Under the pieces are notes generated by a model, which was not told the DNA's origin, ran no database searches, and saw nothing but the letters and a program-made list of their open reading frames with translations. A stretch of 64,000 bases of DNA. Origin: Stutzerimonas kunmingensis. Lineage in GTDB: Bacteria; Pseudomonadota; Gammaproteobacteria; Pseudomonadales; Pseudomonadaceae. Position 1 is the first letter of the stretch; every line of letters starts with the position of its first letter. The stretch spans positions 2,418,001-2,482,000 of the forward strand of contig NZ_CP090366.1 in NCBI RefSeq assembly GCF_021432085.1, written 5' to 3'. A program made the position numbers and the translations under genes. Shown here piece by piece: positions 29,797 through 37,810 of this stretch.

Positions 29797-30112
29797 AGGC
29801 GTCGAGGTTCAGCGCAGCTCGGGCAACGTCTTTGCCGACCTTGGACTGCCTGACGCTGAAAAGCTCAAGATCAAGACCGGCCTGGTGGTCGAGATCAGGA
29901 GGGCCATGCGCGCCCTTGGGCTGACTCAACAAGCGGCGGCCAAACGCATGGGCATCCCGCAACCGAAGGTGTCGGGCATGATGCGCGGCGACTTCACCAA
30001 TCTATCCGAACGCAAGCTGATGGATTGTCTGAATCGCCTCGGCTACGACATCGAAATCAAGGTACGGCCAGCAGCCGAGCCGATCGGGCATCTAACGCTC
30101 GCAACCGCTTAA
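29777..30112 (+). CDS. higA: XRE-family antitoxin (HigA-like)
   Basis: 111 residues with a helix-turn-helix in the second half (LGLTQQAAAKRMGIPQPKVSGMMRGDF). The N-terminal 35 residues probably wrap the toxin. An AGGAG ribosome site lies inside the toxin gene, so translation is coupled. Expected to repress its own operon through the dyad at 29393-29406. Confidence 0.87.
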   Translation: MQKRIIEGVEVQRSSGNVFADLGLPDAEKLKIKTGLVVEIRRAMRALGLTQQAAAKRMGIPQPKVSGMMRGDFTNLSERKLMDCLNRLGYDIEIKVRPAAEPIGHLTLATA

Positions 30113-30126
30113 TCGGAGCCCTCCTG

Positions 30127-30462
30127 ATGGCAGCCCGCATCACCGACGACGAATGGGACGAACTGACTCCCGAGAATTTCGATACCACGGCACTGCTGCG
30201 TGCAGTCGATGCCGTGGACGTGCTGCGCGGCGATTTGAATGACAGCGCAGACGGCGCACCTCCGCAACTGCGCACCGACCTGTTGAAGCTGCATCAACTG
30301 GCAATGGCCGCGTTCAACGAGGGATCACGCAGCCGAGTGGCTGAGCTATTTGATCTCGCCGTGGATCTTCAGGATCAGGTTGATCATCTGATGACCTCGC
30401 TGGAACAAGTGCAAGAAACCCTGTCCCGGTTGACGGCGCTCTACCCAGAAAGCCTGTCCTGA
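30127..30462 (+). CDS. Hypothetical transposon-borne protein, helical
   Basis: 111 residues from ATG 30127 (MAARITDDEWDELTPENF), with GGAG about eight bases upstream. The N-terminal half is acidic; the C-terminal half is a probable coiled coil (VAELFDLAVDLQDQVDHLMTSLEQVQETLSRL). No family recognised. It follows higA by 14 bases and may belong to the same transcript. Confidence 0.65.
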   Translation: MAARITDDEWDELTPENFDTTALLRAVDAVDVLRGDLNDSADGAPPQLRTDLLKLHQLAMAAFNEGSRSRVAELFDLAVDLQDQVDHLMTSLEQVQETLSRLTALYPESLS

Positions 30463-30485
30463 ATGTTCTTGGAGACAACCACATC

Positions 30486-30812
30486 ATGAGCCGCAGCCGC
30501 CGCAAAACGCCCATCGTTGGGCACACGACCTGCCGTAGCGAGCGCGAGGACAAGAAACTCTGGCATCAGCGCTGGCGAACTCACGAGCGCACCGCGCTGG
30601 CCAGCGCGTCGCCGGAAGCTCTATGCGCCCATCTGCCTCTACTGGAAAACCAGGTCAGCAACGTCTGGTCGATGGGTAAGGATGGCCGCTCCTACTGGCC
30701 CATCAAGCGCCAGGCCGCCACGGCGGATCGCATTGCCAACCACAAGGGACGCAATCCGCAAGAGCGCGCCTCCCTGAAAAAGCGTCTGCTGCGCAAGTGG
30801 ATGAGCAAATGA
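30486..30812 (+). CDS. Hypothetical small basic protein on the transposon
   Basis: 108 residues, strongly basic (starts MSRSRRKTPIVGHTTC, ends KKRLLRKWMSK), with many Arg, Lys and Trp. It may bind nucleic acid, but no domain is recognised. Its stop overlaps an ATG in another frame (30809), suggesting coupling to the following broken gene. Confidence 0.6.
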   Translation: MSRSRRKTPIVGHTTCRSEREDKKLWHQRWRTHERTALASASPEALCAHLPLLENQVSNVWSMGKDGRSYWPIKRQAATADRIANHKGRNPQERASLKKRLLRKWMSK

Positions 30813-31169
30813 ACCTGTCCACCGGCTATCGCTTGGGCGCGAATCGCTGAAGAAGCAGAACTCCCAGCCGGCTACGAGGGCACGGCGACGCCAGAGGCGC
30901 ATCGGGCCTGCGAGGTGATCCAGGAGCGGATTCGAGAGCACGTCGTCGCCACCAATGACATGCGGCTGTTCGGCCTGCTGCACCTGCTTGGGCAGGCGTC
31001 GCTGCGCATGGAGCAAGCGCTGTGGCCGGAAGAATATGCGCGGATGACCCGCGAGGTCGAGGAAGCTCTCCGAGAGGCCGACGACCCCAACGCCAAGTCG
31101 TACACCCACGAAGAAGTCATGCGGGCGATGCAGGAACTCATCGACCAAGCGCGAGACAAGCCATGTTGA
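30809..31169 (+). pseudogene. Frameshifted small transposon gene
   Basis: An ATG at 30809 overlaps the preceding stop (ATGA) but its frame closes at 30850 after 13 codons. The +1-shifted frame stays open from there to 31169 and codes for a helical protein (AEEAELPAGYEGTATPEAH ... EEVMRAMQELIDQARDKPC). A single-base loss near 30825-30850 would explain it; the intact product would have about 120 residues. A GTG at 30915 could rescue an 84-residue C-terminal product. Function unknown. Confidence 0.55.
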
Positions 31170-31209
31170 TCGGCTGACGGAAATTTCTGGGTTTCCGGCT
31201 TACAACCCC
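31101..31209 (+). repeat. Inner copy of the 109-bp transposon right end
   Basis: Identical to 34749-34857. It contains the end of the small orf (EEVMRAMQELIDQARDKPC) and the full 38-bp inverted repeat, ending CAACCCC at 31209. Confidence 0.93.
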
Positions 31210-31500
31210 ATGAGAAAACACCGCACCGCAGAACAGTGGCAAGTCCTAATCGGTCAGCAGCGTGACAGCGGCCTGTCGGCCACGCAGTTCTGCAAGGAGC
31301 ACAAACTCGGTTATGCCAGCTTCTGTAGTTGGCGCAAGCGCCTGTTGAGTCAGCCGGTCGGTGAGGCTGCGGATTCTGGTTATGCCAGCTTCCTGGATCT
31401 GTCATCGCTGATGGATGACTCGGCCTCTCCCGGAAGCGGCTGGAATATCGTGCTGAGCCTGGGTAATGGTGTTGAGCTAAGGCTGAGCCAGATCAGATGA
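31210..31500 (+). CDS. tnpA: IS66 first orf (TnpA-like, helix-turn-helix)
   Basis: 96-residue DNA-binding accessory protein of IS66 elements: MRKHRTAEQWQVLIGQQRDSGLSATQFCKEHKLG resembles the IS66 OrfA helix-turn-helix. It overlaps the next gene by four bases (ATGA). Nothing of an IS66 leader or ribosome site remains upstream, since transposon terminal sequence sits directly before the ATG. Confidence 0.85.
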   Translation: MRKHRTAEQWQVLIGQQRDSGLSATQFCKEHKLGYASFCSWRKRLLSQPVGEAADSGYASFLDLSSLMDDSASPGSGWNIVLSLGNGVELRLSQIR

Positions 31501-31841
31501 TCGGTCTGGATAGCCAGGCCCGGATCTGGCTGTGCACCGAGCCCACGGATATGCGCAAATCCTTCCGGGGGCTGAGCGCTCTGGTCCGCAATCAACTCAA
31601 GCAAGATCCGCTCAGCGGGCAGTATTTTGTCTTCGTTAACCGTCGCAAGACCCAAATGAAGATGTTGTATTTCACGCCCACGGGCTACTGCCTGTGGGCC
31701 AAGCGACTGGAGCAGGGGCAGTTCCGGGTACGGCCGTCTTCTTCGGGACAGCGCCCCTTAAACCTGACTGATCTCCAGTTGCTGATTGACGGTATCGAGG
31801 TGCAAAAGTACCGTCAGTTCAAGCGTTTTCGGGGCACGTAG
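31497..31841 (+). CDS. tnpB: IS66 second orf (TnpB, Orf2-like)
   Basis: 114 residues with the family signatures TDMRKSFRGLSALVRNQL, FVFVNRRKTQMKMLYF and GYCLWAKRLEQGQF. Required with the other orfs for IS66 transposition; biochemical role not known. Confidence 0.93.
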   Translation: MIGLDSQARIWLCTEPTDMRKSFRGLSALVRNQLKQDPLSGQYFVFVNRRKTQMKMLYFTPTGYCLWAKRLEQGQFRVRPSSSGQRPLNLTDLQLLIDGIEVQKYRQFKRFRGT

Positions 31842-31869
31842 CGGGTTGTGTTCCGGTATAATATCGGCC

Positions 31870-33501
31870 ATGAATTCAATGGCTTCCGCGTCCTATTCCA
31901 ACGCCCCTTCCTACTCGGTACTGGCCGAGGAGAATGCCCTGTTGCGTGAGCAGCTACAGGTCATGCAGCGGCAGTTGGACTGGTTCAAGAAGCAGCTGTT
32001 CGGCCCCAAGTCCGAGAAGCAGGTGTATGACCTCCCGGAGCAGGGCGGCCTGTTCCAATCGAATGATGCGGCTAGCCCGGAGAAGCCTCTCGATGCGGAG
32101 AAACGCCCGGTTCGGGCTTATCAGCGAGGCACCGGAAAGAAACAGCGGGACGACGACTGCCTGAACGATACGGGTCTGCGTTTTACAGCGGACGTGCCAG
32201 TGGAAGTTGTTGAACACCTGCCGCCGGAGCTAAGCGGCCCCGACGCCGACCAGTACGACATCCTTGGCACCAAAACGACCTATCGGCTGGCCCAGCGGAC
32301 GTCCAGTTACGTGGTGTTGCAAGTGGAACGCCCCGTATTTCGGCGCAAGGGCAGCGACAAGCCCGTGACCACGCCGGCCCCGTCCAACGTACTGGACAAC
32401 AGCCTGGCCGACGTCAGCTTGTTGGCGGGTCTGATGGTCGACAAGTTCCAGTTTCACCTACCGCTGTATCGCCAACACCAACGCATCCAGCAAGCGGGTA
32501 TTACCCTCAGCCGCAGCACCCTCACCAATCTGATCAAGCGATCTATTGATCTGCTGCGGCCGATCGTGGATGCCCAGACCGACAATGTTCTGCGCAGCCG
32601 GGTGTTGGCGATGGATGAGACGCCGATTAAAGCTGGCCACCAGGGTCGGGCAGGCCCACAAAAAGGCAAGATGAAATCCGGCTGGTTCTGGCCGTTATAC
32701 GGCGATGCCGATGAAGTGGTGTTCACTTACTCGAACAGTCGAGGCCGAGCCCATATCGAGCAGGTACTGAACGAACAGTTCAGCGGAACTCTGATCAGTG
32801 ACGGCTATGCTGCTTATGCCCGCTATGCCGCCGCACAGCAGAACATCATCCACGCGCAGTGCTGGGTGCACAGTCGTCGTTACTTCATTGAGGCGCAGAA
32901 GGACCACCCGATAACTGCCACCGAAGCCCTTCAGCAGATTGCCAAGCTATACACCAACGAAGAAGAGATCCGCGTCCAGCAACTGACCGGCGAAAAGAAA
33001 CGCCAGTACCGGCTGCTCCACTCAAAGCCGGTGGTCAGCGACTTCTTCCAATGGTGCCGGGATCAACTGGCACAGGGCGGTCTGCTGCCCAGTGATTTAT
33101 TGACCAAAGCACTGAACTACGTGCTCAGCCGTGAAGCCAGCCTGACCGTCTTCCTGGAAGACCCAGACGTCCAGCCAGACACCAACCACCTGGAACGGGC
33201 CCTGCGCCCCATTCCCATGGGACGCAAGAACTGGCTGTTCTGCTGGACTGAACTCGGCGCGGAACACGTGGGCATCATCCAGAGCCTGATCACTACGTGC
33301 AAACTGCACGACATCAACCCGTACACCTATCTGGTGGACGTGCTGCAGCGCATCAGTCAGCACCCGGCCAGCAAGGTCGCTGACCTGACGCCTCGGCTCT
33401 GGAAGACCCGGTTCGCCGATAATCCGTTACGCTCGCTGATCGATCCGCGCCATTCTGATCGACAGACCGCACAGCCAAAGGGCACCCTCCATGCGCATTG
33501 A
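31870..33501 (+). CDS. tnpC: IS66 transposase (TnpC)
   Basis: 543 residues from MNSMASASYSNAPSYSVLAE. The N-terminal leucine-rich coiled coil (ENALLREQLQVMQRQLDWFKKQLFG) is followed by a zinc-binding region and the IS66 DDE catalytic domain: RVLAMDETPIKAG, LISDGYAAYARYA and NHLERALRPIPMGRKNWLF. Full length, so the transposase itself appears intact. Confidence 0.94.
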   Translation: MNSMASASYSNAPSYSVLAEENALLREQLQVMQRQLDWFKKQLFGPKSEKQVYDLPEQGGLFQSNDAASPEKPLDAEKRPVRAYQRGTGKKQRDDDCLNDTGLRFTADVPVEVVEHLPPELSGPDADQYDILGTKTTYRLAQRTSSYVVLQVERPVFRRKGSDKPVTTPAPSNVLDNSLADVSLLAGLMVDKFQFHLPLYRQHQRIQQAGITLSRSTLTNLIKRSIDLLRPIVDAQTDNVLRSRVLAMDETPIKAGHQGRAGPQKGKMKSGWFWPLYGDADEVVFTYSNSRGRAHIEQVLNEQFSGTLISDGYAAYARYAAAQQNIIHAQCWVHSRRYFIEAQKDHPITATEALQQIAKLYTNEEEIRVQQLTGEKKRQYRLLHSKPVVSDFFQWCRDQLAQGGLLPSDLLTKALNYVLSREASLTVFLEDPDVQPDTNHLERALRPIPMGRKNWLFCWTELGAEHVGIIQSLITTCKLHDINPYTYLVDVLQRISQHPASKVADLTPRLWKTRFADNPLRSLIDPRHSDRQTAQPKGTLHAH

Positions 33502-33760
33502 AGACATGAGCATCGATCAGCTATTGGAGCTGAACCGAATGATCTGCCGGCGCATTGATGAACTGCAAGATCAAGAAAACCTGCAGGCGCTGAGTCGGCT
33601 GCACGTGGGGCTGAAGGTGACCTTCGAAAGCCGAACTGGCTTGACTATGGGGATCGTCACCAAGATCAACCGCAAGAGCGTGATCGTCCTGGCCGAGAAC
33701 GGCACGAAACAGTACAAGGTCTCACCGGAATTGCTAAGGCCCCTTCGGGACGTAAAGTAA
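33491..33760 (+). CDS. Small accessory orf at the 3' end of the IS66 element
   Basis: 89 residues (MRIEDMSIDQLLELNRMICRR ... GTKQYKVSPELLRPLRDVK). It starts inside the last codons of tnpC, implying coupled translation, and ends before the IS66 right end, so it belongs to the element. An N-terminal helix is followed by a probable small beta-barrel (VTFESRTGLTMGIVTKINRKSVIVLAENG) resembling KOW/SH3-like folds. Function unknown. Confidence 0.72.
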   Translation: MRIEDMSIDQLLELNRMICRRIDELQDQENLQALSRLHVGLKVTFESRTGLTMGIVTKINRKSVIVLAENGTKQYKVSPELLRPLRDVK

Positions 33761-33893
33761 GTCCAGTACGTCGTGGAATGAACGCTTACGGTTTGGGTGA
33801 GCTCGGCCAGCGGATATCTAGGCCTTTTCTGCTAGCAAGTCAGCTGGCTTAGCTTCAACTGCACATGCTGGGATATAAGGTCATTCCGGCGAA

Positions 33894-33933
33894 GCTGCTC
33901 TGGCAACGAGATGACGAGCTTTGCCAGAGCAGC
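33894..33933 (-). terminator. Hairpin after the cysteine-rich gene
   Basis: Perfect 13-bp inverted repeat GCTGCTCTGGCAA / TTGCCAGAGCAGC with a 14-base loop, 12 bases past the gene stop on the minus strand. There is no clear T-run, so termination is a guess. Confidence 0.45.
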
Positions 33934-33945
33934 AAGTCGCGAATG

Positions 33946-34275
33946 TTACGCAGCCATGCGCTCGCATTCTTCAGCGCACTTCATGCACGCTTTGGCACAC
34001 TCTTGGCAGTGATCCACTTGATGTTTCGCGCATTCCTCTCCGCATGCACGGCAGATCTTGGCGCAAAGGGCACAAAATTCTTTAGCGTAATCACTTTCGC
34101 GACTCATCAGTATGGCGGCCAACCTACAAATGTCCGCGCAGTCGCGGTCAAGCTCGATGCAGCGTGCCATCATTTTTACGTCATCCTCACGCAGGCAAGC
34201 AGAGGCGCACGTTTCGCACACAAGGGCGCAGTTCGAACAAGCTTGGATACAGGAAGCGAACATTGAGTTTGTCAT
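33946..34275 (-). CDS. Cysteine-rich four-helix-bundle copper-storage-type protein (DUF326 / Csp3-like)
   Basis: 109 residues with 19 cysteines, mostly in C-x3-C or C-x2-C steps along predicted helices (SCIQACSNCALVCETCASAC, CALCAKICRACGEEC, HCQECAKACMKCAEEC). This is the pattern of copper storage proteins, which pack Cu(I) inside a four-helix bundle. There is no signal peptide or Tat motif, so it is a cytosolic Csp3-type member. Cargo of the transposon, between the IS66 element and the IS21-like remnant, on the opposite strand to the IS66 genes. Role in copper tolerance is inferred. Confidence 0.87.
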   Translation of the reverse strand: MTNSMFASCIQACSNCALVCETCASACLREDDVKMMARCIELDRDCADICRLAAILMSRESDYAKEFCALCAKICRACGEECAKHQVDHCQECAKACMKCAEECERMAA

Positions 34276-34416
34276 TGCGTTCTCCAGGGTTCGATAGTTG
34301 TATGTCGTCGGTGCCTACTGACCGATACGGCTCATCAGCCTGTTAGCAGACACTGAATTATGACACGCTCCTACCGAGCCCGTTTCGAAAAACTTCATTA
34401 CAATGTTGTAAGGTAA

Positions 34417-34748
34417 ATCCAACCGCACCGGGGCTCTGCGGGCGCAGTTGGTGGCGATGTGGCAGTCAGTAGCTTGGCGGCCCAGGCCAAGATCAAATCA
34501 CGGGAGCGAAAGCGTAAGGGCAGCCAGGAACCGGAGGACGATGAGCCGTTCTGATTTCATGGCGACGACGGCCTGCTACATGGCTGCGTGTGGCAGGTCT
34601 TAAACAACTGAACTGGGCTAGCGAAGGAGTGGGGGCAACAGCAGCTGCGCTGGTAGACTTATCCACAGTTGCTGGTAACAAAATCAGCAATCCGCCCTGG
34701 GTCAAATTTCAATCGGCAGGGTGGGTCAATTTTCCATCAGCGCCAACA
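34417..34748 (+). mobile_element. Remnant, probably of an IS21-family element
   Basis: The stretch ends with two tandem units, TGGGTCAAATTTCAATCGGC (34698-34717) and TGGGTCAATTTTCCATCAGC (from 34722). They look like the multiple terminal repeats of IS21-type elements, and the stretch ends with CA at 34748. An open tail coding for about 38 residues (ending KRKGSQEPEDDEPF, stop near 34553) could be the end of a transposase gene, but I do not recognise it with certainty. No intact istA or istB is present. Confidence 0.45.
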
Positions 34749-34857
34749 TACACCCACGAAGAAGTCATGCGGGCGATGCAGGAACTCATCGACCAAGCGC
34801 GAGACAAGCCATGTTGATCGGCTGACGGAAATTTCTGGGTTTCCGGCTTACAACCCC
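34749..34857 (+). repeat. Outer copy of the 109-bp transposon right end
   Basis: Identical to 31101-31209. It includes the right terminal inverted repeat (34820-34857) and is followed by the AGTAG target duplication, so this is the copy used in the insertion into the kinase gene. Confidence 0.93.
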
Positions 34858-34862
34858 AGTAG

Positions 34863-35218
34863 AGGCTGAACTAACTGGCAGTTGCCACCGCGCACTTGGC
34901 CAAGCGATCGAGAACATCGTACGCAACGCTCTTGAACATACGCCACCCGACGGCACGGTGAGCATTCATCTGAACTGCGATCCACAGACGTACCTTCTTG
35001 AGGTCATCGACGAAGGGCCTGGGGTGCCAGAGCAATGGTTAGAGCGCATTTTCCAGCCATTTGAGCGTTTGAGTTCAGATCGAGCGGGATTCGGTCTTGG
35101 GCTGGCTCTAGCGCAGCGCCAGGTCTTCGCTATCGGCGGCTGCCTGACTGCGCGCAATAATGAGCAAGGAGGGCTTTGCATGACTATCCGGTTGCCACGC
35201 GAGGTCTCTGCCGCGTAA
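34863..35218 (+). pseudogene. Sensor histidine kinase, 3' part (ATP-binding domain)
   Basis: In frame with 24595-25579 once one AGTAG copy is removed. It codes for the HATPase domain: N-box AIENIVRNALEHTPPDGTV, G1-box VIDEGPGVPE, F-box/G2-box FERLSSDRAGFGLGLALA, and ends PREVSAA. No start codon or promoter of its own is evident. Separated from the rest of the kinase by 9.28 kb of transposon, it cannot give a working kinase. Confidence 0.92.
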
Positions 35219-35255
35219 CAGTTGTAAAAGTGATACAGAAGGCCGACCCTTCCGG

Positions 35256-35291
35256 TGACAATCATTAATACGAAGCGTTCGCATTAATGAT
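35256..35291. promoter_or_regulatory. Fur-box-like site overlapping a palindrome before the TonB receptor
   Basis: TGACAATCATTAATA (35256-35270) fits the 7-1-7 Fur model with three mismatches in 14. It overlaps a perfect dyad ATCATTAAT (35261-35269) / ATTAATGAT (35283-35291) with a 13-bp spacer, possibly the binding site of the cognate response regulator. Start codon at 35304. Confidence 0.55.
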
Positions 35292-35303
35292 CGAGGTTCA
35301 CCA

Positions 35304-37256
35304 ATGCAACACTGTCCATGCCAGCGGTCTTTACTTGGCTCCTTATCGTTCGCTGCGCTGTTGAGCGCTTTGCCCTGCCAGGCTCAATCCAGCGATCCCC
35401 TTGAGCTCGGCGGTGTCGAAGTGACGGCGCGCCATGTTCAAGAGGACAGCGTTGAGGCCGAACAACTTCAGCATTTTCAGGCGGCTGATCTTCAGGATGT
35501 GTTCGAGTCCAGCCCCGAGGTCTCGGTTGGCGGCGGTCCCGGAGTCGCGCAGAAGCTCTATTTGCGTGGCTTCGAGGACACGCTGCTCAATATCACGATC
35601 GATGGTGCCAGCCAGCCGGGTCAGACGTTCCACCACACCGGTCGCATTGGTATCGAACCGGAACTGCTAAAGCGTGCTGAGGTGCAGGCGGGAACGGGTG
35701 ACGCGACTTCCGGGCCAGGGGCGCTGGGCGGTTCGATTCGATTCGTCACCAAGGACCCCGATGACCTGTTGCGGGAGGGCGAACAGGTAGGCGCGCTTAT
35801 CAAGGGTGGCTATTTCAGCAGGGCTGAAGGATACAAAACCAGTTCGAGTCTTTACGGCCGCTTCAACGAAAGCTGGTCTGCATTGGCCGTGGCGACCTAT
35901 CAAGACCAGAACGATTACGAAGATGGAAACGGGCGCGATGTGCTGGGCACGGGCGCGCGTCAACAGCTAGGTTTCGCCAAGCTGGTCGGCCGGCTGGCCG
36001 ATGAGCAGACGCTGCGTTTGTCCTACGAGAAGCGCACCGATGAGGGCGAACGCACCCAGCGACCTCAATGGATCCCGAGCAGCTTCAATCCGCTCTTCCC
36101 TTTGGAAACAGAGCGTGAAACCTGGACGTTGAAGTACGGCTGGAACCCGCTAAGCGAACTGGTCGATCTTGAGGTGACTACCTATCACACGTCCACAGAA
36201 CTGCAGCAGGATGGCCGCTGGGGACTGTATATCGGCGATACCGCTAGCGCAGGGTTGGATGTGCGCAATACCAGCGAATTCGGTGCTCATCGTCTGACGT
36301 ATGGGATTGACTACCGAGACGACAAAACCAGTCTAGGCCCTGCCGGCGATCGCGATCTGGATCAGGAGGAGGGTAGTGTGCTCGGTTTCTACGTCCAGGA
36401 TAGTTATCGGCTGACCGAGAGGCTGCTGTTGGGCATGGGTGTTCGTTACGATCGATACCGCCTTGATGATCGCGACGGGCAGGACTTCGCCGACGCAGGC
36501 TTCAGCCCAAATCTGAGCCTTCGCTACCAGGTAACTCCGCAACTCGCGCTCCTCGCTGGTCACTCGCAAGCGCTTCGCGGCGTGCAAGTCCGCGATGCGT
36601 TCAAGCTTGACGCGGCTGCCAATGAGGCGGATCTCGATGCCGAAAAAGCGCGCACCAACGAGCTGGGATTCGAATTCCGAGAGGGCGGCTTGGAGCTGTC
36701 CGGCAAGGTCTACGATACGCGGATCCGCGATGCGATCTACGATCCCAGCGGCCGGCCCAATCTCTATGTGAACGGCGGGACGCTGAAAAGCCGCGGCGTT
36801 CTGCTACAAAGCGCTTATCACTGGCAGCAGCTGAGCGTTGGGCTGAGCTTCCACCATAACGATATCGAGCTGGACGGTGATGACCTGAGCGTTTACGAAC
36901 ACAACGGTCTCGGTACCACACTAGGCGATACGTGGATTGGCTTCGCTGATTACCGGGTTGGTGACAGGTTGAATTTGGGCTGGCAGGGCCGTTTCGTTCA
37001 GGCGGTGGATTCACTGCACACCGGTGTCGGCACTCTGAACAAACCAGGGTATGGCGTGCACGACCTTTATGCCCAATGGGCGGCTTTGCCCGATGAACGT
37101 CTTGTCCTGAACCTGACGCTGAAGAACGTCTTTGACAAGCAGTATCTGGATCACGCCAGTAACGAAGATTTCGAGCGTATCCCAGGCTACGAAGGTGTGC
37201 GTGGCAGTGACGAGTCTGGCCGCGAGCTGCGCCTCGGTGTGGCTCTGCGAATCTGA
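35304..37256 (+). CDS. TonB-dependent outer-membrane receptor
   Basis: 650 residues. Signal peptide MQHCPCQRSLLGSLSFAALL cut near CQA/Q. A TonB-box-like region (GGVEVTARHV) and plug domain (about 45-160; LYLRGFEDTLLNITIDG, GPGALGGSIRFVTKDP) are followed by a beta-barrel ending LRLGVALRI. The C-terminal signature includes LTLKNVFDKQYLDHASN. With the Fur-like site and adjacent two-component genes it is probably a siderophore receptor, but a copper or heme ligand cannot be excluded. With its kinase broken, induction by this system should be impaired. Confidence 0.9.
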   Translation: MQHCPCQRSLLGSLSFAALLSALPCQAQSSDPLELGGVEVTARHVQEDSVEAEQLQHFQAADLQDVFESSPEVSVGGGPGVAQKLYLRGFEDTLLNITIDGASQPGQTFHHTGRIGIEPELLKRAEVQAGTGDATSGPGALGGSIRFVTKDPDDLLREGEQVGALIKGGYFSRAEGYKTSSSLYGRFNESWSALAVATYQDQNDYEDGNGRDVLGTGARQQLGFAKLVGRLADEQTLRLSYEKRTDEGERTQRPQWIPSSFNPLFPLETERETWTLKYGWNPLSELVDLEVTTYHTSTELQQDGRWGLYIGDTASAGLDVRNTSEFGAHRLTYGIDYRDDKTSLGPAGDRDLDQEEGSVLGFYVQDSYRLTERLLLGMGVRYDRYRLDDRDGQDFADAGFSPNLSLRYQVTPQLALLAGHSQALRGVQVRDAFKLDAAANEADLDAEKARTNELGFEFREGGLELSGKVYDTRIRDAIYDPSGRPNLYVNGGTLKSRGVLLQSAYHWQQLSVGLSFHHNDIELDGDDLSVYEHNGLGTTLGDTWIGFADYRVGDRLNLGWQGRFVQAVDSLHTGVGTLNKPGYGVHDLYAQWAALPDERLVLNLTLKNVFDKQYLDHASNEDFERIPGYEGVRGSDESGRELRLGVALRI

Positions 37257-37354
37257 TCAGCTCTGATCAGGGCGGGGCCTGAGGTCGCTCACCTGACTGT
37301 ATGACCCGAAGAGCATTTTTCGGGTCACCAGACGTATCGATGCAGTCAGGGCTG

Positions 37355-37780
37355 TCAGCTCAGAACCAGGCGGACGTCGATGTTCCCGCGAGTTGCATTG
37401 GAGTACGGGCAAACCTGATGTGCGGCGTCGATCAGGCTTTTGGCCAGCTCCCGGTCAAGGCCTGGCAGGCTGATCTGCAGCTCGACATCGAGGCCGAACC
37501 CGCCAGGGATCTGGCCGATACCGACGTTGGCGGTAACCGCGGTGTCGGCCGGCAACGTTTGCTTCTGCTGGCCGGCGACGAACTTCAGGGCGCCAATGAA
37601 GCACGCCGAATACCCGGCCGCAAACAGCTGTTCCGGGTTCGTTGCGTCGCCTCCCTGACCGCCCAGCTCGCGAGGAGTGCTCAACTTGACGTCAAGGTTG
37701 CCGTCTGACGAAACGGCTCGCCCATCGCGCCCTCCGGTGGCCGCAACGGTTGCTATGTAGAGAGGCTGAATGGATTGCAT
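37355..37780 (-). CDS. ohr: Organic hydroperoxide resistance protein Ohr
   Basis: 141-residue thiol peroxidase of the OsmC/Ohr family reducing organic hydroperoxides. Two reactive cysteines are in YSACFIGAL and [13 protein letters not shown], and the catalytic Arg and Glu in [11 protein letters not shown] and [11 protein letters not shown]. It reads away from the MarR-type gene ohrR on the same strand, with candidate operators in between. Confidence 0.95.
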   Translation of the reverse strand: MQSIQPLYIATVAATGGRDGRAVSSDGNLDVKLSTPRELGGQGGDATNPEQLFAAGYSACFIGALKFVAGQQKQTLPADTAVTANVGIGQIPGGFGLDVELQISLPGLDRELAKSLIDAAHQVCPYSNATRGNIDVRLVLS

Positions 37781-37810
37781 GATTTTCTCCTTAGCGTAGT
37801 GGAAATTATT

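Larger units (their letters stand above)
31210..33789 (+). mobile_element. IS66-family insertion sequence, left end missing
   Basis: Carries the three IS66 genes plus a fourth small one. A right end reading inward GTAAGCGTTCATTCC (33789 back to 33775) has the GTAAG start of IS66 ends. No matching left end is present: the first gene's ATG directly abuts the transposon end at 31209. No 8-bp target duplication is found. The element therefore looks truncated at its left boundary and is probably immobile by itself. Confidence 0.8.
25580..34857. mobile_element. Tn3-family transposon (9278 bp) with composite interior
   Basis: Bounded by 38-bp inverted repeats starting GGGGTTGTA (25580-25617 and 34820-34857), which differ at two positions, and flanked by the 5-bp duplication AGTAG (25575-25579 and 34858-34862). 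Contents in order: tnpA and tnpR on the minus strand, res site, HigBA-type pair, small orfs, an inner copy of the right end (to 31209), an IS66-family element, a copper-storage-type gene, an IS21-like remnant and the outer right end. The core with a toxin-antitoxin pair resembles Tn5501-type elements; that comparison is from memory. Confidence 0.93.

Noticed and set aside
31101..34857. The two 109-bp copies as part of a repeat array or CRISPR
   Set aside because: Only two copies 3.6 kb apart, each a transposon terminus; no spacers or cas genes anywhere in the window.
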